A DNA stretch of 9,420 nt from Phycisphaerales bacterium. Lineage in GTDB: Bacteria; Planctomycetota; Phycisphaerae; Phycisphaerales; SM1A02. A program made the position numbers and the translations under genes. This document shows positions 1-6,796 of this stretch, in pieces. Location of the stretch: assembly GCA_029243925.1 (NCBI GenBank), contig JAQWRC010000075.1, forward strand, positions 1 through 9,420, written 5' to 3'. The notes beneath the pieces were generated by a model that saw only the letters and a list, made by a program, of their open reading frames with translations, did not search any database and was not told where the DNA came from. Within the stretch, counting starts at the first letter, position 1, and each line of letters opens with the position of its first letter.

Positions 1-119
1 TAATTACAAGCCGATAGAATAGTACAACCTCTTGCTTGGCAGCTCTCGCTCGTTCGCTGTATGCGACAGCGGCGTTGGGCGCCGAAGGCCGCGCCATCAA
101 CGCGTAGCCGGTACGAGAC

Positions 120-125
120 AAGGGA
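120..125 (+). promoter_or_regulatory. Ribosome binding site of the M16 peptidase gene
   Basis: AAGGGA lies nine bases upstream of the ATG at 135, a suitable spacing for a Shine-Dalgarno sequence. It supports that ATG as the start. The rest of the 1-134 leader holds only a TAGAAT hexamer at 15-20, which could be a -10 element but has no -35 inside the window. Confidence 0.6.
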
Positions 126-134
126 CGCCTTTCC

Positions 135-1361
135 ATGCCCGTCGAATTCCTGAATACGACACTTGAGAACGGGCTGCGCATCGTGGCTGAAGTGGATGAA
201 CATGCGCATTCGGCCGCCATGGGATTTTTTGTCAAGACTGGCGCTCGCGATGAAATGCCCCGGCAAATGGGAGTCAGCCATTTTCTCGAGCACATGATGT
301 TCAAGGGCACTGACAAGCGAAGCGCCGGGGATGTCGATCGCGATCTTGATGACATCGGCGCCCGCTCCAATGCATGGACCAGTGCGGAACTGACCGCCTT
401 TCATGCGCACTGCCTTCCACAGCATCTGGCTGCAGCAGAAGATGTGCTTTCCGATATTCTCCGGCCCTCGCTGCGTGTCGAAGATTTCGAAGACGAAAAG
501 CCCGTCATTCTCGAAGAGATCGCCATGTATGCCGATCAACCCTCTTGGCAACTCTATGAACGGACTCTGGAGGTCTATTACGACCAGCATCCGTTGTCGC
601 ACCGTGTTCTGGGAACCAATGAAACCGTTTCCCAAATGCAGCGTGATGAAATGATGGAGTACTTCCAGCAGCGATACTCTGCCGACAACACCGTCGTCGC
701 ACTTGCCGGCAAGGTTGACTTTGAAGACATGGTCAAACGAATCACAGCTCACTGCGGCAGCTGGTCACGAACTGACGCGACTCGGACCTATGCACCATTT
801 GCCCCATGTGCGAACCGATTCATTGATACCGACGCCTCCCTGAACCGGCATTACGCCTGCATGGTGGCTCCAGCTCCGCCTGTGCAGGATGACCGGCGAT
901 ATCCAGCCATGATGCTGGCCCACATCTTCGGACATTACGAAGGCTCTCGGCTGTACTGGGCTCTGGTGGAACCTGGGCTGGCAGAGGAAGCCCAATGCCA
1001 CTACGACGGACGAGATGGATGCGGTGAGTTCATGCACTGGATCTGCTGCCGCCCCGAAGATGCTGAGCAGTGCGAGCAGGTGCTCCTCAAGACGATTGAT
1101 GAGCTCACGGCCTCCCTGTGCGAAGACGATCTTGCCCGCGTTCGATCGCTGGCAGCCACATCGGTGACCGTAGCAGGCGAAATGCCGGCCGGACGCATGC
1201 AGCGGCTTGGCCGGATCATGGCCACAGCCGAAACATACCGATCCCTCGATCAGGAACTGGAGCAGATCCATGCGGTCACGCTCGATGATCTCCTGGAAGT
1301 CGCAACGGCATTCCCAATGTCTCCGATTGTCACCGGTCACCGCACGCCAACTCCCGACTGA
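135..1361 (+). CDS. M16 family zinc metallopeptidase (processing-peptidase-like)
   Basis: A 408-residue M16 peptidase, related to mitochondrial processing peptidase and pitrilysin; such enzymes use zinc to cleave peptides inside a clamshell chamber. The inverted zinc motif HFLEH is at residues 49-53 (His49, Glu52 and His53). The third ligand is most likely Glu128 in the VILEEI segment, about 75 residues on, as the family expects. Other typical stretches are GLRIV near residue 14, HxLSHRVLGT at 152-161 and YSADNTVVALAG at 181-192. The C-terminal domain is recognisable by GSRLYWAL at 270-277. The conserved Arg and Tyr that usually follow this stretch (RExxGLAY) appear as Val278 and Glu284, so a partner subunit may be needed. 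Length fits single-unit bacterial M16B proteins. I see no signal peptide, so it is probably cytoplasmic. The start is the ATG with AAGGGA upstream. The natural substrate cannot be told. Confidence 0.93.
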   Translation: MPVEFLNTTLENGLRIVAEVDEHAHSAAMGFFVKTGARDEMPRQMGVSHFLEHMMFKGTDKRSAGDVDRDLDDIGARSNAWTSAELTAFHAHCLPQHLAAAEDVLSDILRPSLRVEDFEDEKPVILEEIAMYADQPSWQLYERTLEVYYDQHPLSHRVLGTNETVSQMQRDEMMEYFQQRYSADNTVVALAGKVDFEDMVKRITAHCGSWSRTDATRTYAPFAPCANRFIDTDASLNRHYACMVAPAPPVQDDRRYPAMMLAHIFGHYEGSRLYWALVEPGLAEEAQCHYDGRDGCGEFMHWICCRPEDAEQCEQVLLKTIDELTASLCEDDLARVRSLAATSVTVAGEMPAGRMQRLGRIMATAETYRSLDQELEQIHAVTLDDLLEVATAFPMSPIVTGHRTPTPD

Positions 1362-1382
1362 TCGTGTACGCTGAAGTTTGCG

Positions 1383-3452
1383 ATGACCTCAGCACCCACC
1401 TTGAGGGGCATCTCGCCCGCCGACACGGATGTCCGGCTCGATGAACAATGCTTCATCGATGCAGTACTCACCCTACAGAAAAACAATCGGATCTCCACTG
1501 ACGCTGAAGTGGCATGGCGGCAGCTCTTGACCATTGCCTACGATCTGTGCTTCGCAACACTGCATGATCGCAGGACAGGGCGTGATGCCCCGAAGCACGA
1601 GTTGGCTACGAATTTCATACAGCATGTTCTTGGCAGTGAAACGAGTTCGCAAGCGACAGAATATTCCGTCGCGAACCTGCATGAGTCACTCCTTGAACGC
1701 ATACCTTGGTATGACTCCAGCGGACTGCTGCACGCAAAGACCGAGGATCGCAAACGTCGACAGAATGCGGGCGCGTTCTATACGCCGATGCATGTGGTCG
1801 ACGCAATGCTTGACCGAGCGCTGAATCCACTGCTCGAGCGAGCAGAAGCCGAAGCGGATCCGCTGCATGCACTCCTTGCACTTCGTGTATGTGATCCGGC
1901 ATGTGGATCCGGACACTTCCTTGCCCAAGCCGGCGAGCGAATTGCGAAACGAGCTGCCAAACATGTCTCGCCGCGAGATCGATCACACGTCTACGCACAG
2001 GTGATGCGAGACTGCCTGCACGGCGCCGAACTTGATCCACTCAGTGCTCATGTGTGCCGACGTCGGCTGTGGAGCCTGGCGGGTGACGCTGAGTTGAGCC
2101 CCTCCATCTTTGAGCACCGCATCCACGTCGGCCATGGTCTGGTCGGCGCGCCGCCCGGAACAGGGTCCCATGATGAATGTGATGCCTGGTGCGCGGGCCA
2201 TCTCGGGCACAGCTCGCTTGAAACCATCTCGCCGATCCACTGGCACCTTATTGCTGAAGACGGATTCGATCTTGTCATCGGCAACCCACCGTTTCTGAAT
2301 CAGCTCGCACGTGATACCAGCCTCGACCGACCTATCGCTGCACTGCTTCGTGATCGATTCGGCGATGAGGCCAAAGGCTACGTCGACACCGCGGCACTCT
2401 TTCTCCGACTGGCCGTCGACCTCGTTCGACCCAACGGACGTGTTGCGCTGTTGCAACCGTGGTCCATGTTGGCCGCCAGAGATACCGGTGGGATTCGAAA
2501 ATCACTGGCGCGCAGAACACGGCTGACCAATCTCTGGATCGCACTCGAGCAAATCTTCGATGCTGGAGTCCATGTATGCGCACCCGTGCTTGAACGGACA
2601 ACCCAACGTACTGGGACACTGCATCGCTCCAGCGGCAGCAACTTTGCTCCTGCTGAACCGATCGAACTCGACATGTCCCATCTGATCGAAGAAGAAACAT
2701 GGTCGCCGCTGGTCAGTGATCTTGTTGGCATCCCACGAGTCTCCGTCACGACTGCACGCACGGTGGGGGACCTGGCCGAAACAACCGCTGATTTCAGAGA
2801 TCAGTACTACGGACTCCGCGGCTGCGTGTCGGATGCACTTCACCACACTCCCAGGCAAGGCCATGTTCGTCTGATCACGACAGGACTTGTCGATCCCGCA
2901 GCGTGCAGATGGGGTCAGAAATCAACCAAATACGATGGGCGAAAATGGACTCGACCTGTCGTTGATCTGAACCAGGTGCGATCAACTACCGATCTTGGGC
3001 CATGGACCACCCAGCGACTGGTTCCGAAGCTACTGCTGGCGACCCAGACGAAAGTGCTCGAGGTCTGCGTCGATGCTCATGGAGAGTTCCTTCCATTGAC
3101 TCCACTGGTCACGGTCCAACCGCATGAGGCTGCGACACTGTGGCATATTGCCGCCGCCATCGCCTCGCCCGTGACCACCGCCATTGCCTCTGCGAGGTAC
3201 CTCGGAACAGCCCGATCGACCGAAGCAATCAAGCTCTCCGCATCGCAGACCGGTGCGTTGCCCCTGCCAGATGATGGTCCGCATTGGGATACTGCTGCAG
3301 ACGCATTCCAGGCCGCCTCAGAAGCCAAGGATGACCAGCAGCGCCGAGCACGACTGCATGATGCTGCATTGGCCTCCTGTCTGGCGTATGGATGCGATGA
3401 CATCACGACACAGGAACTGATGACGTGGTGGTCACAGCGCTTGCCGGGCTGA
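1383..3452 (+). CDS. N6-adenine DNA methyltransferase, Eco57I/TaqI type (possibly orphan)
   Basis: A 689-residue protein predicted to transfer a methyl group from S-adenosylmethionine to adenine N6 in a specific DNA site. The amino-methyltransferase motifs occur in gamma-class order: motif X GAFYTP at 130-135, motif I DPACGSGHF at 171-179 (cofactor binding), an acidic GAELDP at 214-219, and catalytic motif IV NPPF at 301-304. A beta-strand block follows at about 332-358. Residues 380-410 (LTNLWIALEQIFDAG and on) match the segment that follows the catalytic domain in Eco57I and TaqI enzymes. From about 455 the protein resembles a target-recognition domain, ending in a typical lxLSxxQxxxLPLP stretch at 617-629. 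The first 125 residues show no PD-(D/E)xK or other nuclease motif that I recognise, and the protein is shorter than most type IIG fusions. It starts 21 bases after the peptidase stop, with a weak GAAG six bases before the ATG. No restriction gene is adjacent in the window. It could be a solitary regulatory methylase or the remnant of a restriction-modification system. Confidence 0.9.
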   Translation: MTSAPTLRGISPADTDVRLDEQCFIDAVLTLQKNNRISTDAEVAWRQLLTIAYDLCFATLHDRRTGRDAPKHELATNFIQHVLGSETSSQATEYSVANLHESLLERIPWYDSSGLLHAKTEDRKRRQNAGAFYTPMHVVDAMLDRALNPLLERAEAEADPLHALLALRVCDPACGSGHFLAQAGERIAKRAAKHVSPRDRSHVYAQVMRDCLHGAELDPLSAHVCRRRLWSLAGDAELSPSIFEHRIHVGHGLVGAPPGTGSHDECDAWCAGHLGHSSLETISPIHWHLIAEDGFDLVIGNPPFLNQLARDTSLDRPIAALLRDRFGDEAKGYVDTAALFLRLAVDLVRPNGRVALLQPWSMLAARDTGGIRKSLARRTRLTNLWIALEQIFDAGVHVCAPVLERTTQRTGTLHRSSGSNFAPAEPIELDMSHLIEEETWSPLVSDLVGIPRVSVTTARTVGDLAETTADFRDQYYGLRGCVSDALHHTPRQGHVRLITTGLVDPAACRWGQKSTKYDGRKWTRPVVDLNQVRSTTDLGPWTTQRLVPKLLLATQTKVLEVCVDAHGEFLPLTPLVTVQPHEAATLWHIAAAIASPVTTAIASARYLGTARSTEAIKLSASQTGALPLPDDGPHWDTAADAFQAASEAKDDQQRRARLHDAALASCLAYGCDDITTQELMTWWSQRLPG

Positions 3453-3456
3453 CGGA

Positions 3457-3478
3457 GCCTTCACTGCGGCAGCAAGGC
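3457..3478. terminator. Weak hairpin between convergent genes
   Basis: GCCTT at 3457-3461 pairs with AAGGC at 3474-3478, and inside it CTG pairs with CAG around a CGG loop. The hairpin lies in the 49-base gap between the convergent methyltransferase and HDOD-GGDEF genes, where a shared terminator would be expected. No T-run follows on either strand, so intrinsic termination is doubtful. Confidence 0.3.
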
Positions 3479-3501
3479 GTTGCTTCTGAATTTCGATGAG
3501 T

Positions 3502-4983
3502 TCACGCGGCTCGATCAACGCGCCCGGCGACACTCTTGGCGTCGTACATGGATGCATCCGCGCGAGCCAGCAACTCGCTGGCATCACACTCGTCATCCGG
3601 CAACGCGGTCGCCAGGCCAATGCTCACGCTGGCCTGCAAGGATGGCCAACCGTTGCCTGCAGCGCATGGTGTCGTCTTGACGGCATCGAAGATTCGATTG
3701 CCGACCAACTGTGCATCATCCAATGAGCAGTTGGGCAGCACGATGACAAACTCATCTCCGCCATAACGACCAACCACGCTTTCTTCCCGTGTGTTCGATT
3801 TGAGCAGAGCGGCAATGTGTTTCAGCACCGCATCACCAGCCAGATGCCCATGTGTATCGTTGATGTCCTTGAACTTGTTTGCGTCGATGAACAACACGGA
3901 TACCGTGCGATTCGTGGTCCGAGCCGCTTCCAGTCGAACCGCCAGAGTCTGTTCAAGAGCACGACGTGAATACACACCCGTCAGAGGATCGGTGCGGACC
4001 TGCGCTTCGAGATCGGCATTGGCCGTCTGCAGCAAGTCCGTTCTGCGATCCTGATCGATCTGGTGGGCGACAAGACGTTCCTCGGCTGCCGCCAGCAGCC
4101 GCTCCGTTGCGGGCAGCACGCCGGTATTGATTGAAAAGAGAGAGGAGATCGAATGCACGGCGCCGGCCACATCAACGGCGATGGCACGCACATGCTCGGC
4201 ATCAAATCCGAACCAGTCACGAGTGCATTGACGAAATTTTCGCATGACGGATGACGGCGCATCCTGTTCGAACGATGCGGCCAACTGTCGTGCAGCATCG
4301 ACGATCCGACATGCGGACCGGTATTCCAACGGCGCACGCGAAGCGTCATGGTGATACCGAATGGCTTCCACCTGCACGCACGGGAGTTTCCATCGCATTG
4401 CAATCGCTGCACCCAACTGAGCATGATCGAATCCATACTCGTTGCGTTCAATTGTCGCGATCGTTTCATGCCGACCGCCACCGGAGCGAATCGAGCTGAT
4501 GTAGCCCTGCTCAAGCTGCCGGTAGAGCGCAATAACTCCAACGTCCTGCATCAAGCCTGCGAGAAATGCTTCTTCGGGATCCCACCCGCCAATCTTGCGT
4601 GCGAGCTCTCTGGCAGCAACCGCAGTGTGGATGGATCGCCGCCAGTATTCCGTGAAGTTGAAGCCGTTGGCATCCGCGCCCCGACCATCGACGGTATCCA
4701 CAAGACTGAAACTCAGAACAAGTGTCTTCACCGCATTCAGTCCAAGGTAGACCATGGCCTGACGAACGGTGCCGCAGGGACGCGACAGTCCGTAGAAGCT
4801 GGAGTTGACGGTTCGCAACACCTTGGCGGCCAGAGCCTGATCCATCTGCACGACATCGGCAATACGACGAAGGTCAATATCCTCGGCGTCCGTCATTTCC
4901 AGCACGCGCGCGGCCACGGTGGGCAGCGTCGGCAGCCGGTGACCGGCAATGAGTTCCTCGATTGTGATCTTCGTCTCAGACAC
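3502..4983 (-). CDS. HDOD-GGDEF signalling protein (probable diguanylate cyclase)
   Basis: With the preferred start this is a 493-residue cytoplasmic protein without membrane segments. Residues 14-215 form an HDOD domain (RLPTLPTVAARVLEM, then MDQALAAKVLRTVNSSFYG), a non-catalytic relative of HD phosphohydrolases. The usual HD pair reads Gln146-Asp147 in LMQDVG. A helical, probably coiled-coil linker spans about 292-330. The GGDEF domain at 331-490 starts with DPLTG (332-336), has the metal-binding FIDANKFKDIND (365-376), and carries an intact RYGGDEF with GGDEF at 408-412, so it should make cyclic di-GMP from two GTP. The allosteric I-site five residues before it reads RxxS (Arg399 to Ser402) instead of RxxD, suggesting weak product inhibition. 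The start is the GTG at 4983-4981, with GGGGAGG six bases upstream. A GTG at 5070 would add 29 residues but looks unlikely. The 143 bases up to recO hold no gene that I can see. What signal the HDOD domain senses is unknown. Confidence 0.93.
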   Translation of the reverse strand: MSETKITIEELIAGHRLPTLPTVAARVLEMTDAEDIDLRRIADVVQMDQALAAKVLRTVNSSFYGLSRPCGTVRQAMVYLGLNAVKTLVLSFSLVDTVDGRGADANGFNFTEYWRRSIHTAVAARELARKIGGWDPEEAFLAGLMQDVGVIALYRQLEQGYISSIRSGGGRHETIATIERNEYGFDHAQLGAAIAMRWKLPCVQVEAIRYHHDASRAPLEYRSACRIVDAARQLAASFEQDAPSSVMRKFRQCTRDWFGFDAEHVRAIAVDVAGAVHSISSLFSINTGVLPATERLLAAAEERLVAHQIDQDRRTDLLQTANADLEAQVRTDPLTGVYSRRALEQTLAVRLEAARTTNRTVSVLFIDANKFKDINDTHGHLAGDAVLKHIAALLKSNTREESVVGRYGGDEFVIVLPNCSLDDAQLVGNRIFDAVKTTPCAAGNGWPSLQASVSIGLATALPDDECDASELLARADASMYDAKSVAGRVDRAA

Positions 4984-4989
4984 GTCACG

Positions 4990-4996
4990 CCTCCCC
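4990..4996 (-). promoter_or_regulatory. Strong ribosome binding site fixing the HDOD-GGDEF start
   Basis: On the minus strand GGGGAGG precedes the GTG at 4983 by six bases. This is the clearest Shine-Dalgarno match in the window and decides for the GTG over the upstream in-frame GTG at 5070. HDOD homology also begins about 14 residues after this GTG. Confidence 0.75.
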
Positions 4997-5126
4997 GGTG
5001 TCCATGGGCTGGGTCCGAGAACCAGGCAATACCGCTGGTCCCGTCCCCCCTCCTTCGACGGAATATCCACGTCGATGAAGTGAAACCAGAGAACACAGGA
5101 ACAGTCGTAACGGTCCTGAAGGCTCC

Positions 5127-5867
5127 TCAGCCCTCAAGATCCGGAAATGCCCATCGCATCGCTGCCGATTCCTCGCCAAGCAGATTGCGGATGTAGACAG
5201 CCAGAAGACGGGTTGCGCGATCCACGACTTCATGCTCAACCGCAATGGCCGAGCTGTCAGAGGCGATCGAATTGAGCAACGCGATCGTTTCAGGTCGAAC
5301 TCGCCATCGATCACTGCCGCCGGTATCGGCCACGGTGCCACCTCGATGTGCACTGAAGCCGACTGCCGCTCCACTGAGATCGAGTACTTCGCCCGTCTCC
5401 ACATCATGATCCAGCACCGGGCGGTACCCGCAGGCCTGCAGCAATTGCCACTGGAAGACCAGCGTCGCACGGTTCCATTCACCAGGATGGGCACAGCGAG
5501 TCAAGGACGAGCTCAGGGCATCAAATACATCTGGATGCGGGTCATGATCCGTCAGCATCCGGTGGACAAGATCGACCATGTAGAGTGCCATCCGATTGGC
5601 ATTCAGATCGTGCCGCAACGCCCGATGCACATCCTCAAGATGCCAAGCCGTCAGCAGTGCCAGATCTCGGCCAGGCTTGAGAATGGCGACGACCTGGCCA
5701 CATGTGAGGGGGTCAAAGCCGCCTGAAAAGGAGCTGTTTGGCCTCTTTGCACCCTTGGCCAGTCCCCGAAGAATCCCATGGCTTCTGGTCAACAGACTGA
5801 CCGTCTGGGAGGTCTCGGAATAGTCCCAGCATCGAAGGCACACCGCACTGTCTGTCACATTGGCCAC
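5127..5867 (-). CDS. recO: DNA repair protein RecO
   Basis: RecO acts with RecF and RecR in recombinational repair, anneals single strands and helps load RecA on SSB-coated DNA. The N-terminal OB-fold is clear: AVCLRCWDYSETSQ at residues 8-21, LLTRSHGILRGLAKGAKR at 25-42, matching the family pattern of a Glu-Thr pair then TxxxGxxxGxAKGxR. A helical domain follows, with FQWQLLQACGYRPVLD at about 138-152. Where many RecO proteins have a four-cysteine zinc site (after GYxPxLDxC), this one reads HDVETG and SAHRGG with no cysteines, as in the zinc-free RecO forms. From the GTG at 5867 the protein has 246 residues, close to the usual 240. The longest open frame reaches 5954 but would overlap the first 55 bases of parA and add residues unlike RecO. 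A second in-frame GTG at 5858 is an equally possible start. No good Shine-Dalgarno precedes either. Confidence 0.92.
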   Translation of the reverse strand: MANVTDSAVCLRCWDYSETSQTVSLLTRSHGILRGLAKGAKRPNSSFSGGFDPLTCGQVVAILKPGRDLALLTAWHLEDVHRALRHDLNANRMALYMVDLVHRMLTDHDPHPDVFDALSSSLTRCAHPGEWNRATLVFQWQLLQACGYRPVLDHDVETGEVLDLSGAAVGFSAHRGGTVADTGGSDRWRVRPETIALLNSIASDSSAIAVEHEVVDRATRLLAVYIRNLLGEESAAMRWAFPDLEG

Positions 5868-5884
5868 GACCGGACTGTAGCACG

Positions 5885-5892
5885 GATATACT
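5885..5892. promoter_or_regulatory. Candidate divergent -10 elements between recO and parA
   Basis: Only 32 bases (5868-5899) separate the probable recO and parA starts. On the plus strand TATACT at 5887-5892 ends seven bases before the parA ATG at 5900, which would place transcription start at or beside the ATG. On the minus strand TATATC (5890-5885) is suitably placed for recO. A TTGGCC at 5860-5865 resembles a -35, but the spacing of 21 to TATACT is too long. This is a proposal from sequence only. Confidence 0.35.
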
Positions 5893-5899
5893 CGGCGAC

Positions 5900-6796
5900 A
5901 TGGCCCGCGTAATCGCGATGCTGAATCAGAAGGGCGGTGTGGGGAAAACCACATCGGCCGTCAACCTTGCTGCGGCATTCGCCGCACATGGCCATCGCAC
6001 ATGCTTGATTGATCTCGATCCTCAGGCCCACATGACTCTGCATGTCGGCCTTGACGGTGATTCCATCGACTGCACCGTCTACGATCTGCTCGTCGATCCC
6101 CAGCGAAGCATTGAAGACGCCATCGTCAAGGTCGATGAACGGCTTGACGCCATCGTCGCCGAAACAGACCTCGCCGCCGCTGAAACCGAACTCGCAGATC
6201 AGTCAGGGCGACAGGACATCCTCGCACGAAAGTTTGTGGCCATCGCGGACCAGTACGACGTCGTCATGATCGACTGCCCGCCGAGCCTCGGGTTGCTGAC
6301 GCTCAATGCGCTGGCCATGGCGGACGAAGTCTTCGTCCCAATGCAGGCTCACTTCCTTGCACTCCAAGGCGTCGGGAAACTGCTTGAAACCGTCGGACTG
6401 GTTTGTCAGTCCGTGAATCCGGAACTTGAAGTCACGGGAGTCGTGCTGTGCATGCACGAAAAACAGACAAACCTCGCCCGCGAAGTTGTGGATGACCTCG
6501 ATACGTTCTTCACCGAATCCCGTGAAAGCAATGTTCCGTGGCGACACTGCCGGGTGCTGCAACCGCCGATCAGACGAAACATCAAACTGGCCGAAGCGCC
6601 GAGTTTCGGCCAAACGATCTTTCAGTATGACCCGACCTGCCGTGGAGCAGAGGATTACACCGCGCTGGCTGAAGATGTCATCGCGCGTTGGCAGCATGGC
6701 CCTGAATCCCAGAGTCCCCCAGCCACGGTGGACGCGGCCACTGAGGCTCCGGTAGATGTGGATTCGGAACCAACCGAAATCAGTGGCGCATCGTGA
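5900..6796 (+). CDS. parA: ParA/Soj family partitioning ATPase
   Basis: A 298-residue ParA-type ATPase; such proteins dimerise on ATP, coat DNA non-specifically and move chromosome origins, plasmids or protein clusters, usually with a ParB-like partner. It has the deviant Walker A KGGVGKTT at 11-18 with signature Lys11, Walker A-prime DLDPQA at 38-43 with catalytic Asp40, and Walker B VVMIDCPPSLG at 121-131. The C-terminal block RRNIKLAEAPSFGQTIFQYD is typical of Soj/ParA. After Trp264 a 34-residue acidic, Pro/Ser/Thr-rich tail follows that the core family does not need. No parB lies in the window, so whether it serves the chromosome or another cargo is open. The start is the ATG at 5900, with homology beginning at once (MARVIAMLNQKGG) and no Shine-Dalgarno sequence. 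The stop overlaps the next gene by four bases, marking the first gene of a parA-vanZ-murJ unit. Confidence 0.93.
   Translation: MARVIAMLNQKGGVGKTTSAVNLAAAFAAHGHRTCLIDLDPQAHMTLHVGLDGDSIDCTVYDLLVDPQRSIEDAIVKVDERLDAIVAETDLAAAETELADQSGRQDILARKFVAIADQYDVVMIDCPPSLGLLTLNALAMADEVFVPMQAHFLALQGVGKLLETVGLVCQSVNPELEVTGVVLCMHEKQTNLAREVVDDLDTFFTESRESNVPWRHCRVLQPPIRRNIKLAEAPSFGQTIFQYDPTCRGAEDYTALAEDVIARWQHGPESQSPPATVDAATEAPVDVDSEPTEISGAS

Noticed and set aside
55..71. Hairpin CGCTGT-ATGCG-ACAGCG in the leader of the M16 gene
   Set aside because: A six-base stem without a T-run or conserved riboswitch pattern is too common by chance to annotate.
2..97. Minus-strand open frame from an ATG at 97 running off the left edge
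   Set aside because: Only 32 codons without a stop, no Shine-Dalgarno and no recognisable protein. Chance can explain it in GC-rich DNA.
330..356. Nested palindromes (GATGTC...GACATC around GATCGCGATC)
   Set aside because: They lie inside the M16 coding sequence and follow from Asp/Ile-rich codons. There is no sign of a binding site.
5116..5130. Small hairpin over the recO stop codon
   Set aside because: On the minus strand it has a six-base stem with one G:U pair, three-base loop and no T-run; too weak to call a terminator.
4348..5196. Plus-strand open frame of 282 codons opposite HDOD-GGDEF and the recO end
   Set aside because: It is antisense to a gene with clear HDOD and GGDEF motifs, has no recognisable domain and spans an intergenic gap, so it looks like a codon-usage shadow.
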